A DNA stretch of 64,000 nucleotides from Cupriavidus sp. IDO (GCF_000812465.1 NZ_JWMA01000183.1:38628-102627), one strand, 5' to 3'; counted from the first letter of the stretch, positions 26,649-35,629 are shown. The notes: generated by a model from the letters alone, not told the origin. Program-made: numbers and translations.

Positions 26649-27275
26649 ATGCAGCCTTTTACCGTGGTAGTGGGAGCGGCCGCCCCATTGATGCGCGCCA
26701 ACGTCGACACCGACATCATCATCCGGATCGAGCGCCTCACCAGCCTGTCGCGCGATGAGCTCGGGAAGTACGCCATGGATGCGCTACGCTTTCGGCCGGA
26801 CGGCAGCGAAGAGCCGGCTTGCATCCTGAACCGGCCGATGTTCCGTCAGGCCCCTGTGCTTCTTGCGGGAAGCAATTTTGGCTGCGGCTCATCGCGCGAG
26901 GGGGCCGTGGTTGCCCTGATGGGCATGGGCGTGCGTTGCGTCATCGCCCCGAGCTATGGCGACATCTTCTACAACAACTGCTTCCAGAACGGGCTCCTGC
27001 CTATTGAGCTGCCAGCGGCCGCGATCGAGGCGTTGGCGGTGCAGTGTGCGCAGGGGGCGCCTGTACGGGTGGATCTCGTCACCACGACACTGACCGCCCC
27101 GGATGGGTCAGCGATCCGGTTCACCATCGATCCGCTGCGGCGTGAAGGCTTGCTGAATGGGCTGGACGACATCGGACTGACGCTGAAGGACGACGCCTTG
27201 ATCAGGGCATGGCAAGCGGAAGACCGCGCGCGCCGGCCGTGGGCGTGGCCTGCGTCCGGCGAGGCGGTGTCATGA
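26649..27275 (+). CDS. LeuD-like aconitase-family hydro-lyase, small subunit
   Basis: This 208-residue swivel-domain subunit has RANVDTDIIIRIERL (the DTDxIIP-like region, with Arg-Ile where LeuD usually has Pro) and GSNFGCGSSREGAVVALMGMGVR, the signature of LeuD. It forms the heterodimeric dehydratase with the preceding protein. The change in the substrate-recognition loop after DTDIII suggests a substrate other than isopropylmalate. It starts two bases after the large-subunit stop; the PEBP gene overlaps its end by four bases. Confidence 0.87.
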   Translation: MQPFTVVVGAAAPLMRANVDTDIIIRIERLTSLSRDELGKYAMDALRFRPDGSEEPACILNRPMFRQAPVLLAGSNFGCGSSREGAVVALMGMGVRCVIAPSYGDIFYNNCFQNGLLPIELPAAAIEALAVQCAQGAPVRVDLVTTTLTAPDGSAIRFTIDPLRREGLLNGLDDIGLTLKDDALIRAWQAEDRARRPWAWPASGEAVS

Positions 27276-27913
27276 GAGCGTGGACGAAGCATCCCTGGGT
27301 GCTCCGCTGGGCGGGTTTGCTGATGCGCGGACGTCATGCCGGTGAGCAGACGCTTGCCTGCAGGAGGCCGGCGCTGGCAGCGCTGCCCGCGAAAATCGAG
27401 TTGCGCAGCCCGGGATATGCCAACGGTGAAGCCATGGCGCGGTCAGCCGCGGGAGAAGGGGTGGGTGAGAACCGATCCCCTGCACTGATGTGGGAAGGCG
27501 TGCCGCCCGAGGCCACCCACTGGCTGCTGCTGGTCGAGGATCCGGACGTGCCGCTGGCGCGGCCCATCGTTCATGCCCTGTGCTGGGGCCCGGCTGCCAT
27601 GCGTCGATTGCCGGAGGGATGTCTGACGCCGGCAACCTGCCCGGATGGCGTCACGCTCGGCGTGAACGGACTGGGAAACGCGCGGTACGACGGGCCCCGG
27701 CCACTTCCCGGGCATGGTCCGCATCGATATGTGTTCCAGTTGTTCGCATTGACCGCAGCGCCGCCAGTAGCGGACAACGACCGGTTGCTCCGTTGGCTGG
27801 ATGGTAACGCCAGAGCAACAGGGTGTCTCATCGGCGTATTCCAGCGCGACTGGCGCGCCCGCGTGATCAATCCGCCTGCCGTGGCCCGTAAATCCGGAAA
27901 GTCGGCCCTATAA
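27272..27913 (+). CDS. PEBP (YbhB/YbcL, RKIP-like) family protein
   Basis: This 213-residue protein has the phosphatidylethanolamine-binding-protein fold motifs NRSPALMWEGVPPEATHWLLL, EDPDVPLARPIVHALCWG and GPHRYVFQLFAL. Compared with short YbhB proteins (~160) it has ~50 extra N-terminal residues that include a basic segment and no clear signal peptide. The start overlaps the LeuD-like stop (ATGA). Its presence inside a catabolic operon is unusual; a role as small-ligand binding or accessory protein is only a guess. Confidence 0.8.
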   Translation: MRAWTKHPWVLRWAGLLMRGRHAGEQTLACRRPALAALPAKIELRSPGYANGEAMARSAAGEGVGENRSPALMWEGVPPEATHWLLLVEDPDVPLARPIVHALCWGPAAMRRLPEGCLTPATCPDGVTLGVNGLGNARYDGPRPLPGHGPHRYVFQLFALTAAPPVADNDRLLRWLDGNARATGCLIGVFQRDWRARVINPPAVARKSGKSAL

Positions 27914-27947
27914 ACCAGATTCAGTCTCAACCGAGCATTCATCGATC

Positions 27948-29384
27948 ATGTCTGACGCAATCAGCAATATCCTGTCTCCCACCGATCCCGATGGCCCCAC
28001 TGGGAAGCTGGCTTCCTGGCTTGCAGGTTTCCGCCTTGAGCACGCGCCGGCAGTCGCGCGTGAGCGGGCCAAGGCGCTGACGCTTGACGGCATTGGCTGC
28101 GCGATTGTCGGCGCACAACTGCCCTGGTCACAGACGGCGGTAGAGATCATCAGGAAGACCGAAGGCACCGGCGACCGCACGATCGTTGGCTGGGGGGAAA
28201 AGACCAGTGCACCTGGCGCGGCCCTGCTCAATGGCACCTTTATCCAGGGCTTTGAGCTGGACGACTACCACCCGCTCGGGCCCCTGCACAGTGCCTCGCT
28301 CGTACTGCCCGCGCTCTGGGCTGCTGCCGAGGGCGAGCAACGTATCAGTGGCCGGCAGTTCCTTGAGGCCGCGATGGCCGGCTATGAAGTCGGGCCGCGC
28401 GTGGGAATGGCGTTGCATGGTGGCCAGATGCTGTCCCGAGGCTGGCATTCCGGTTCGGTCTTCGGCACCCACGCGGCTGCCGCTGCCGTAGGCAAGCTGT
28501 TAGGCCTCGACGCAGCGCGGTTCGAGGATGCGCTGGGACTGGCCGGTACGCAGTCCGCAGGCCTGATGGCCGCCCAGTACGAAGCCATGTGCAAGCGCAT
28601 GCACCACGGATTCTCGGCGCGCAACGGCATGTATGCGGCGATCCTGGCCGCTGGCGGCTACACCGGCATCAAACGGGTCTTCGAGCGGGAGTACGGCGGC
28701 TTCCTTTCGACCTTCGGAGAAGGGCATGACCCCGATGCCAGCCAGATCACCGACGCACTCGGCGAGCGCTGGGAGGTTGAGCGGATCGTGATCAAGCCCT
28801 ATGCAGCCATGGGCGGCATTCATGCACCGCTGGACGCGTTGTTCGATGTCGACGCCAGGCGGAAGCTTTACGCCGAGGAGATCAGCCGCATCGAAGTCGA
28901 CGTGACCCATGCCGTCTATCACCACGGCTGGTGGGTACCCGAGCGGCCGCTGACGCCAATCGGCGCGCAGATGAATATCGGCTACGCCCTCGCCGTTGCG
29001 GTGCTGGACGGCGCCGCGCTTGTCCCCCAGTTCTCGCCCTCCCGCATCGATAGCGACGACATATGGGCGCTCCTGCCGCGTATCGATGTCAGGCACGAGC
29101 CGTCGTTCGACGCTGGTGGCCAGCGCGGCCGCGGGCGCGTACGGCTGGTGGTCACCTTCACGGACGGCGAGCGGATCGAGGTCAATCGCCAGATGTCGCG
29201 TGCCATCGAGAGCCCGCAAACCAACGACGAGGTTGCGGAAAAGTATCGTGCATTGACGCATGACCTGATCGAGCCGGAACGGCAGGCGTCGATCGAGCAC
29301 ATGGTGCGCAATCTTGAAGCGCTCGATGACGTGCGTGACCTGCTGGCCTTGCTGGCTCCCCCGGTCAAGAGCCCGTTCGCATAA
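27948..29384 (+). CDS. MmgE/PrpD-family dehydratase
   Basis: This 478-residue protein matches the 2-methylcitrate dehydratase/cis-aconitate decarboxylase family. The N-terminal helical domain has LDGIGCAIVGAQLPW, NGTFIQGFELDDYHP (catalytic Asp-Asp-x-His region) and HSGSVFGTHAAAAAVGKLLGLD. The C-terminal domain starts around IKPYAAMGGIHAPLDAL. The family is iron-sulfur-free. Within this operon it would dehydrate or isomerise a tricarboxylate-like acid before hydration by the LeuCD-like pair and cleavage by the lyase. It starts 34 bases after the PEBP gene. Confidence 0.88.
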   Translation: MSDAISNILSPTDPDGPTGKLASWLAGFRLEHAPAVARERAKALTLDGIGCAIVGAQLPWSQTAVEIIRKTEGTGDRTIVGWGEKTSAPGAALLNGTFIQGFELDDYHPLGPLHSASLVLPALWAAAEGEQRISGRQFLEAAMAGYEVGPRVGMALHGGQMLSRGWHSGSVFGTHAAAAAVGKLLGLDAARFEDALGLAGTQSAGLMAAQYEAMCKRMHHGFSARNGMYAAILAAGGYTGIKRVFEREYGGFLSTFGEGHDPDASQITDALGERWEVERIVIKPYAAMGGIHAPLDALFDVDARRKLYAEEISRIEVDVTHAVYHHGWWVPERPLTPIGAQMNIGYALAVAVLDGAALVPQFSPSRIDSDDIWALLPRIDVRHEPSFDAGGQRGRGRVRLVVTFTDGERIEVNRQMSRAIESPQTNDEVAEKYRALTHDLIEPERQASIEHMVRNLEALDDVRDLLALLAPPVKSPFA

Positions 29385-29418
29385 GGGCCAACTACCCAAA
29401 TAACTATTGGAGACAGAG

Positions 29419-30414
29419 ATGATTAGTAGACCGGCTCGAAGAAACGTTCTGGCCGGGCTGGGGATGCTCGCACTGGCGTCGACAGCCCTGCTGCCAGGGC
29501 ATTTGATTGCTGCACAACCCCAATGGCCCAATAAGCCGATTCGCGTTGTGTTGCCGTTCTCCGCCGGAGGCCCAGGAGATATCACCACGAGATTCATCGC
29601 ACATGCACTTGGAAAGCAACTCGGTCAGACCGTGATTGTCGACAACAGGCCAGGGGCAGGTGGCATCATCGGTTCGGAGTATGTCGCAAAGAGCCCGCCG
29701 GACGGCTACACCCTGCTGGTTGCGGGTAACGGGGCCGTTGCCAACGGGCTGCTGCGTGTCAGGATGCCCTACGCAGAAGGGGATCTGGTACCGGTTGTCA
29801 GTACCAACTCCGCGCCGTCTGTCATGGTTGCCGGATCGGCCGTTCCATTCAGGGATCTGAAGTCTCTGCAAGCCTATGGCAAAGCGAAGGGCGGCATCAC
29901 GTTCGGCACGGCCGGCGCCGGAAGCACCGGACATTTCGTCGCGGAAATGGTCGGATCCGCGCTTGGCATACCGGTGACGTTGAGTCACTACAAGAGCGGT
30001 GCGGAGTCACTGAATGCCGTGATCGGGGGCCAGATCGATCTCGCCTCGGAGTCGCCTGTCGGCGTTGTGGGCTTCGTGCGCGGCGGCAAGCTGAAGCCGA
30101 TTGCCGTAACGGACGACAAACGCGCTCTCGCACTTCCGGATGTTCCCACGTCAGCCGAGCAGGGGTTCCCCGCCATTCGTATGCAGCACTGGGGCGGAAT
30201 CTACGCCCCGAAGGGAACGCCTGCGCAGATCATGGATCGCGTCGCCCAGGCGATGCTTGCAGCGTTCCAGGGCGATAGCGACCTCCGGGCACAGCTGGAG
30301 AAGTATGGCTATCGCCCGGAAACCGGCACCCGTGCAGATTTCACGCGATTTATCGAGACCGAGAAGAGCCGCCTCGGCAAGATCGTTCGCGATTCGCACA
30401 TGACCCTCGACTAA
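29419..30414 (+). CDS. Bug-family (TctC-type) solute-binding protein of the catabolic operon
   Basis: This 331-residue periplasmic protein has a signal peptide that starts ISRPARRNVLAGLGMLALAS (twin-Arg-like) and ends near HLIAAQPQ. The mature N-terminus WPNKPIRVVLPFSAGGPGD, NRPGAGGIIGSEYVAKS and the second-domain segment SHYKSG are diagnostic. ATG at 29419 has TTGGAGAC just upstream. Because it lies in the operon between PrpD and a porin, it probably captures the pathway's carboxylate substrate. No TctA/TctB genes are in the window. Confidence 0.92.
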   Translation: MISRPARRNVLAGLGMLALASTALLPGHLIAAQPQWPNKPIRVVLPFSAGGPGDITTRFIAHALGKQLGQTVIVDNRPGAGGIIGSEYVAKSPPDGYTLLVAGNGAVANGLLRVRMPYAEGDLVPVVSTNSAPSVMVAGSAVPFRDLKSLQAYGKAKGGITFGTAGAGSTGHFVAEMVGSALGIPVTLSHYKSGAESLNAVIGGQIDLASESPVGVVGFVRGGKLKPIAVTDDKRALALPDVPTSAEQGFPAIRMQHWGGIYAPKGTPAQIMDRVAQAMLAAFQGDSDLRAQLEKYGYRPETGTRADFTRFIETEKSRLGKIVRDSHMTLD

Positions 30415-30700
30415 ACACGCAGGGTCGACTACCAGCAGGCCGACGCCCATACGGGCCGGCAACCTGCCACATCGCCAGCTGATACGGGGCACTGCTCTCT
30501 TCTTCCTGCCCGGGATGGCCCTGGAGCGGGAGGGCGGCGTGCGCCCTGCGCCAACGACTTGCATCCCCGGGAAAGAAGCGAATGTCCCCAATCCCTCTTT
30601 TTCGGAGGCCCGCGTACTGCAGGCTTCCGTCGCATGGCCGCGCGCCTGCAGTGCGCCGGCGTCTTAGAACGACAAATGAAACCACGAGGAGACAAGCAGG

Positions 30701-31816
30701 ATGAAGAAGGCAATTCTATGTGTTGCGGTGTCGTGCGGGGCCGCTTCCGGCGCGGTGCAGCCGCAATCGGGCGTGACGCTGTACGGCGTGATGGACACCA
30801 ATATTGAGTACGTGAACAATCTGTCGCCGGTACCGCCAACGCTGCCGGTCTTCCCGGGCCAGGCCCATTCCCGCGTGGCCCTGACGACGGGCGGCTTGTC
30901 TGGTTCGCGTTGGGGGCTTCGTGGCGTGGAGGCTCTCGGTAGCGGCACGAAAGCCGTGTTTGTCCTGGAAAGCGGCTTTACGCCAGACGATGGGAAGATG
31001 GGTCAGGGCGGTCGCCTGTTCGGTCGGCAGGCATACGTGGGTCTGCAGAAAGACGGGATTGGCCAGCTGACCTTCGGCCGTCAGTACAACACGTTCTTTG
31101 ACGCAATGGCTGACTATTCCCCGACGAAATTCGGCAGCCAGTATGAGCCGATCGCCGCGCAACTGGGGCTGAACTACCGCTCGGACAATGTCGTCAAGTA
31201 CGTGGGTACTTTTGGTGGGCTGACCGCCAATGCCTACTGGTCCTTCGGGAACGGTGTGGCTGGGTCGGGGGAGGCGCCGGGGCAATTCCGCAGGGATAGC
31301 GGATATGGCGGCGCGCTGAGCTATGCCGGCGGTCCATTCGGCATGACCGTTGCCTACGACCAGTTCAACCCGACGCTGGTTGCATCCACCGGCGCTACAG
31401 GCGAGGTGAAGAAGGTCGCGGCGGCTGTGAGCTATACAGTTGGCCACGCCAAGTTTATGGGCGGCTACCGATGGGGGAGGAGCAAGACCGCTACCGAAGC
31501 GACGCTACTACGTGACGACTATTACTGGGCTGGTCTGAATTACCAGGCAACCTCAGCACTGGGGCTGACGCTGGCTTACTACTACGAAGATATCAAAAGC
31601 CTGGCAGGCCAGAATCCCGGGAATCCTTGGCAAGTCACGTTCATCGCTGACTACAACCTGTCCAAGCGCACGGACGTCTATCTGACCACGGCCTATGTGA
31701 AAAACTCCGGCCTCAACTTCGATACCTCGGCAATCAGCTTCGCCAATGGCTATTTCCCGGGCGCGGGCAAGGACAACATGCTCGGGGTGGCAATTGGCAT
31801 GAGGCACAAGTTCTAA
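30701..31816 (+). CDS. Gram-negative trimeric porin (Burkholderia/Neisseria type)
   Basis: This 371-residue outer-membrane protein has a short signal peptide and begins its barrel with VTLYGVMDTNIEYV. It has the porin motifs SRWGLRGVEALGSGTKAVFVLE, FGRQAYVGL, GQLTFGRQYN and the C-terminal terminal-strand Phe (IGMRHKF). ACGAGGAGAC lies before the ATG. It is the last gene of the operon, 286 bases after the Bug gene, and would let the substrate cross the outer membrane. The 286-base gap holds no recognisable gene. Confidence 0.92.
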   Translation: MKKAILCVAVSCGAASGAVQPQSGVTLYGVMDTNIEYVNNLSPVPPTLPVFPGQAHSRVALTTGGLSGSRWGLRGVEALGSGTKAVFVLESGFTPDDGKMGQGGRLFGRQAYVGLQKDGIGQLTFGRQYNTFFDAMADYSPTKFGSQYEPIAAQLGLNYRSDNVVKYVGTFGGLTANAYWSFGNGVAGSGEAPGQFRRDSGYGGALSYAGGPFGMTVAYDQFNPTLVASTGATGEVKKVAAAVSYTVGHAKFMGGYRWGRSKTATEATLLRDDYYWAGLNYQATSALGLTLAYYYEDIKSLAGQNPGNPWQVTFIADYNLSKRTDVYLTTAYVKNSGLNFDTSAISFANGYFPGAGKDNMLGVAIGMRHKF

Positions 31817-31933
31817 GCGTCCGGCTACGTCAATGCGATTGATGGCACTTTGCGGCAATGCCTTTCGCCTTGGCGTACCAGTCATCGTCACAACAGATCT
31901 GATCGATGACCGCATATCGGCTGCCGCTCGTTC

Positions 31934-31968
31934 TTGACATCCTCCCTTGCCTGAAGGCAGGGGATTCC
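31934..31968 (-). mobile_element. Relic IS200/IS605-type right end (TnpB/omega-RNA 3' hairpin)
   Basis: TTGACATCCTCCC, then TTGCCT-GA-AGGCA, then GGGGATTCC is the well-known terminal hairpin found at the end of tnpB-type (IS1341-group) IS200/IS605 elements; on the minus strand it reads GGAATCCCC...GGGAGGATGTCAA. In intact elements this is also the 3' scaffold of the TnpB guide RNA, with the guide beginning just beyond TCAA, here towards lower coordinates. No tnpB or tnpA is left, so only the end survives. Confidence 0.6.
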
Positions 31969-31980
31969 TACCGCGCATGA

Positions 31981-32173
31981 CCACGGCCCGAAGACCTGCG
32001 CGCCGACCGTGTAGCGGCCGGCCTCGAGCGCGAGGGCGTCCTGGTGACGACTGCCGAGCCATTCGCCATCACGCCTTATGTGCCGCATGCGCTGCGGCTG
32101 GCAATCGGATCGATCTCGACGGAGGCGCTGGAAGACGCGCTGCGCAAGGTCAGGCGGGCAGTCGCTGGCCGCG
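31981..32173 (+). pseudogene. 3' fragment of a MocR/PdxR-type aminotransferase-regulator gene
   Basis: In frame from 31981 the peptide reads PRPEDLRADRVAAGLERE, then GVLVTTAEPFAITPYVPHAL, RLAIGSISTEALEDALRKV, RRAV. This is the C-terminal small-domain end of fold-type I aminotransferases, as at the end of MocR-family regulators (compare the intact one at 43271-44695). An in-frame TGA at 31978 and the IS-like end 12 bases further upstream mark the break; the rest of the gene is absent. The frame runs on without its own clear stop into the antisense of purU. Confidence 0.6.
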
Positions 32174-32174
32174 C

Positions 32175-33071
32175 TCACCGAAACACCAGCGTCCTGCCGC
32201 CGTTGCGCAGCACACGGTGTTCGGCATGCCATTTCACCGCCCGTGCCAGCGCCACGCATTCCACATCGCGACCGATGGCGGTGAGCTGGGCGGCGTCCAT
32301 GGCGTGGTCTACGCGCGCGACTTCCTGCTCGATGATGGGGCCTTCGTCGAGGTCGCCCGTCACATAGTGCGCCGTGGCGCCGATCAGCTTGACCCCGCGC
32401 TCGTAGGCCTGCGCGTAGGGGCGGGCGCCCTTGAAGCTGGGCAGGAACGAGTGATGGATATTGATGGCACGCCCTTCCAGCCGGCGGCACAGGTCGTCGG
32501 ACAGGACCTGCATATAGCGCGCCAGCACGACGAGGTCGATGCGGTAGTCGCAGACCAGGTCCCACAGGCGTGCCTCCTGCGCGGCCTTGGCCTGCGGCGT
32601 GGCATTGAGCAGGGGCAGGTGGTGGAACGGGATGTCGTAGCTTGCCGCGAGCTGGTAGAAGTCCTTGTGGTTCGAGACGATGGCCGGGATCTCGATGGGG
32701 AGCTGGCCGGTGCGGTAGCGGAACAGCAGGTCGTTCAGGCAGTGGCCGATCTTCGACACCATCAGCATCACGCGAGGTTTGAGCGAGGCGTCGTGCAGCG
32801 ACCAGTCCATCTCATGCTCCACGCCGACCCGCGCAAACGCTGCGCGCAACGCCATGAGCGCATCTTCCGCGCCCTGGCCCTCGGGCAGCGGGCGCTGGAA
32901 GTGCACCCGCATGAAGAAGCGCGTGCTGGCGCGGTCGCCGAACTGGGCGGAATCGACGATGTTGCCACCCGCATCCGCCAGCAGCGCGGACACGGCATGG
33001 ACGATGCCCGGCCGGTCAGGGCAGGACAGCGTGAGGATGTAGCTGGCGGCTTCGGTCTGGACTGGTGACAT
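32175..33071 (-). CDS. purU: Formyltetrahydrofolate deformylase
   Basis: PurU hydrolyses 10-formyl-THF to formate and THF. The 298-residue protein has an N-terminal ACT domain (YILTLSCPDRPGIVHAVSALL) and a C-terminal formyltransferase-fold domain with catalytic Asn/His/Asp in NIHHSFLPSFKGARPY and GDLDEGPIIEQ. It starts 14 bases after the stop of the dimethylglycine-type dehydrogenase, so the two form an operon. Together they would demethylate a methylamine, load the carbon on THF and release it as formate while recycling THF. Confidence 0.95.
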   Translation of the reverse strand: MSPVQTEAASYILTLSCPDRPGIVHAVSALLADAGGNIVDSAQFGDRASTRFFMRVHFQRPLPEGQGAEDALMALRAAFARVGVEHEMDWSLHDASLKPRVMLMVSKIGHCLNDLLFRYRTGQLPIEIPAIVSNHKDFYQLAASYDIPFHHLPLLNATPQAKAAQEARLWDLVCDYRIDLVVLARYMQVLSDDLCRRLEGRAINIHHSFLPSFKGARPYAQAYERGVKLIGATAHYVTGDLDEGPIIEQEVARVDHAMDAAQLTAIGRDVECVALARAVKWHAEHRVLRNGGRTLVFR

Positions 33072-33085
33072 GGCGGCTCCGTGGT

Positions 33086-35581
33086 TCAGGCCTTGGTCCG
33101 TTCGCTGGCCGGATCGTACGGCGCGCGCAGGTGGACGCGGGCAGGCAGCAGTTCCCCTGCCAGATCCACGTGGTAACGCCCGCCCTCGATCCAGGCCGCA
33201 TCGGCCGTGCCGCCATCGCGCGCCAGCAGCCCCATGCCGACCGGGCAGCCGAGGGTGTGGCCGAAGGCGGCCGAGGTCACGAAGCCGGCCGGCCGTGTCG
33301 CGCCGTCGTCGCCCGTGCGCAGGATGGCTTCCCCTCCCCAGAGCATGGCATCGCGCGCCCCGTCCAGCGTCACCACCACAATGCGCCGCGCAACCTTCGC
33401 CGCGCCACCGGCCGCGCGCAGCTTCAGCAAGGCTTCGCGTCCGCGGAACGGAATGTCCTGGTTCAGCTTGCAGGCGAAGGAGAGGCCGGCCTCGAACGGA
33501 TTGATGTCGGTGGTCAGCTCGCGGCTCCAGGCGCGGTAGCCCTTCTCGATGCGCAGCGACTCGATGGCATAGTAGCCGGCGTTGACCAGGCCGAAGCTGC
33601 TGCCGGCTTCGTGCAGCGTTTCATAGACGCCCACGGCAAACTCCATCGGCACATAGAGTTCCCACCCTAGCTCGCCCACATAGGTGAGCCGCGTGGCTCG
33701 CACCGTGGCGTAGCCGAGGTCGATCTCGCGCGAGGTGCCGAACGGAAAAGCCGCATTCGAGAAATCGGCGCGCGACACGCTCTGCAGCAGCTCGCGCGAG
33801 CGCGGGCCCATTACGGCCAGCACGGCATACTGCCCGGTGACGTCGACGATCACGCAGCGCTTGTCGGCCGGGATCAGCCGCTCGATGTAGTTGAAGTCGC
33901 GCGTGGTCTGCGCGGAGCCGGTCACCAGCAGGTACTGGTCATGGGCCAGCCGCGTCACCGTCAGGTCCGATTCATAGGCGCCGCGCTCGTTGAGCATGGC
34001 CGTGTACACGGTCTGCCCCGGCGGCACGGCCACATCATTGCTCATGATGTGCTGCAGGACGTCTTCTGCATCGGCGCCCTTGACGATGTACTTGGAGAAC
34101 GAGCTCATATCGAACAGTGCCACGCCTTCGCGGCAGGCACGGTGTTCGGCGCCGCTCCACGGCAGCCAGTTCTGCTGCCCGAACGAGTAGCGGATCTCCG
34201 GCGATTCACCCGGTGGCGCGAAGAAGTTCGGCCGCTCCCAGCCCATCTTGCTGCCGAAATTGGCGCCGGCCGCCTGCAGGTGCGCATAGAGCGGCGAGCG
34301 GCGGAACGGCCGTGCCGTATCCAGCTCGCGGTTGGGCCACGGCATGGCGTAGTGCAGGCCGAGCGTTTCCTTCACGCGGTCGTGCAGCCAGCTCTCATTG
34401 CCGTTGAAGCCGGCAAAGCGGCGGATATCCACCGGCCACAGGTCCATGGTCGGCTCGCCCGCCACGATCCATTCCGCCAGCGCCATGCCGGCGCCGCCGG
34501 CCGATGCAATGCCCATCGAGTTGAAGCCCGCGCCCACGTAGAAATTGCGCAGCTCGGGCGCCTCGCCAAGGATGAAGTTGTTGTCCGGCGTGAACGATTC
34601 CGGCCCGTTGTAGAACTGCTTCACCTGCGCGCTCTCCAGCGCCGGCACGCGCAGCAGCGCGTTCTCCATCAGGATCTGGAACTGGTCCCAGTCGTCGGGC
34701 AGCAGCTGGAATTCGAATGGCTCGGGAATGCCCTGCATGCCCCACGGCTTGGCATCGGGCTCGAAGCCGCCCATCACCAGCCCGCCGACTTCCTCCTTGA
34801 AGTAGATAAAGTCGTCAGGATCGCGCATCACCGGCAGGTCCGGGTGAACGCCGGCAATGCGCTCGGTGACGATGTAGTAGTGCTCGGCCGAATGCAGCGG
34901 CACGGTCACGCCGCACATCTGCCCGACCTTGCGCGCCCACTGCCCGGCGCAATTGACCACGATCTCGGCCTCGATGCGGCCTTCCTCGCCGGCCTTGTTG
35001 CGCCAGCTCACGCCCGTGGCGCGGCCGTCGCGGCTGTGGATCGCGGTGACCTTGGTGTCCTGCGCGATGACGGCGCCGCGCGAGCGCGCGCCCCGCGCCA
35101 GCGCCTGCGTGAGATCGGTGGGATTGGCCTTGCCGTCACCCGGCAGCCAGACCGCGCCATGCAGGTCGTCGGTACGCATCACCGGCCAGAGCTCGCCCGC
35201 CTGCGCAGGCGAGATGACCTCGCACTCCACGCCGTAGGCGCGGGCAACGGCAGCGGTGCGCCGCAGCTGCGTCATCCGCTCGGTGGTGCGCGCCACCGAC
35301 AGCGAGCCGCATTGCTTCCACCCGGTGCCGAGCCCGGTCTCGGCTTCCAGCTCGCTGTAGAGCTTGGTCGAGTAGCGGATCAGCTTTGTCATGCTCTCTT
35401 GCGAGCGCAGCTGTCCGACCAGCCCGGCGGCATGCCAGGTGGTGCCGCAAGAGAGCTGCCCTTGCTCAAGCAGCACCACATCCTTCCAACCCAGTTTGGT
35501 CAGGTGATAGGCGACGCTGCAGCCGATGATGCCGCCGCCGATGATGATGGCGCGGGAGTGGGCGGGGAGGGGTGGGGCCAT
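33086..35581 (-). CDS. FAD-dependent dimethylglycine/sarcosine dehydrogenase with GcvT domain
   Basis: This 831-residue two-part enzyme has an N-terminal DAO domain ~1-375 with dinucleotide motif IIIGGGIIGCS, and CGTTWHAAGL whose His is the covalent-FAD His in DMGDH/SARDH. A short FAO_M linker ~375-430 follows, then a GcvT aminomethyltransferase domain ~435-720 and its C-terminal cap (~730-825). It oxidises an N-methylglycine and transfers the methylene unit to THF. It lies upstream of purU. Dimethylglycine and sarcosine cannot be separated by eye; another N-methyl amino acid is possible. Confidence 0.88.
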   Translation of the reverse strand: MAPPLPAHSRAIIIGGGIIGCSVAYHLTKLGWKDVVLLEQGQLSCGTTWHAAGLVGQLRSQESMTKLIRYSTKLYSELEAETGLGTGWKQCGSLSVARTTERMTQLRRTAAVARAYGVECEVISPAQAGELWPVMRTDDLHGAVWLPGDGKANPTDLTQALARGARSRGAVIAQDTKVTAIHSRDGRATGVSWRNKAGEEGRIEAEIVVNCAGQWARKVGQMCGVTVPLHSAEHYYIVTERIAGVHPDLPVMRDPDDFIYFKEEVGGLVMGGFEPDAKPWGMQGIPEPFEFQLLPDDWDQFQILMENALLRVPALESAQVKQFYNGPESFTPDNNFILGEAPELRNFYVGAGFNSMGIASAGGAGMALAEWIVAGEPTMDLWPVDIRRFAGFNGNESWLHDRVKETLGLHYAMPWPNRELDTARPFRRSPLYAHLQAAGANFGSKMGWERPNFFAPPGESPEIRYSFGQQNWLPWSGAEHRACREGVALFDMSSFSKYIVKGADAEDVLQHIMSNDVAVPPGQTVYTAMLNERGAYESDLTVTRLAHDQYLLVTGSAQTTRDFNYIERLIPADKRCVIVDVTGQYAVLAVMGPRSRELLQSVSRADFSNAAFPFGTSREIDLGYATVRATRLTYVGELGWELYVPMEFAVGVYETLHEAGSSFGLVNAGYYAIESLRIEKGYRAWSRELTTDINPFEAGLSFACKLNQDIPFRGREALLKLRAAGGAAKVARRIVVVTLDGARDAMLWGGEAILRTGDDGATRPAGFVTSAAFGHTLGCPVGMGLLARDGGTADAAWIEGGRYHVDLAGELLPARVHLRAPYDPASERTKA

Positions 35582-35629
35582 GGTGCACCTTGTGTGGGAT
35601 TGGTCAGCTCGTGCTGGATAGTATTACAC

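Noticed and set aside
25243..27275. LeuC/LeuD pair read as leucine biosynthesis genes
   Set aside because: No leuA or leuB is adjacent, the neighbours are catabolic (lyase, PrpD, binding protein, porin), and the small-subunit loop after DTDIII differs from LeuD. A degradative dehydratase is more likely.
31817..32174. Intact tnpB or tnpA gene beside the IS200/IS605-like hairpin
   Set aside because: Neither strand contains an OrfB-type zinc-finger, RuvC motif or HUH transposase. Only the terminal hairpin can be seen.
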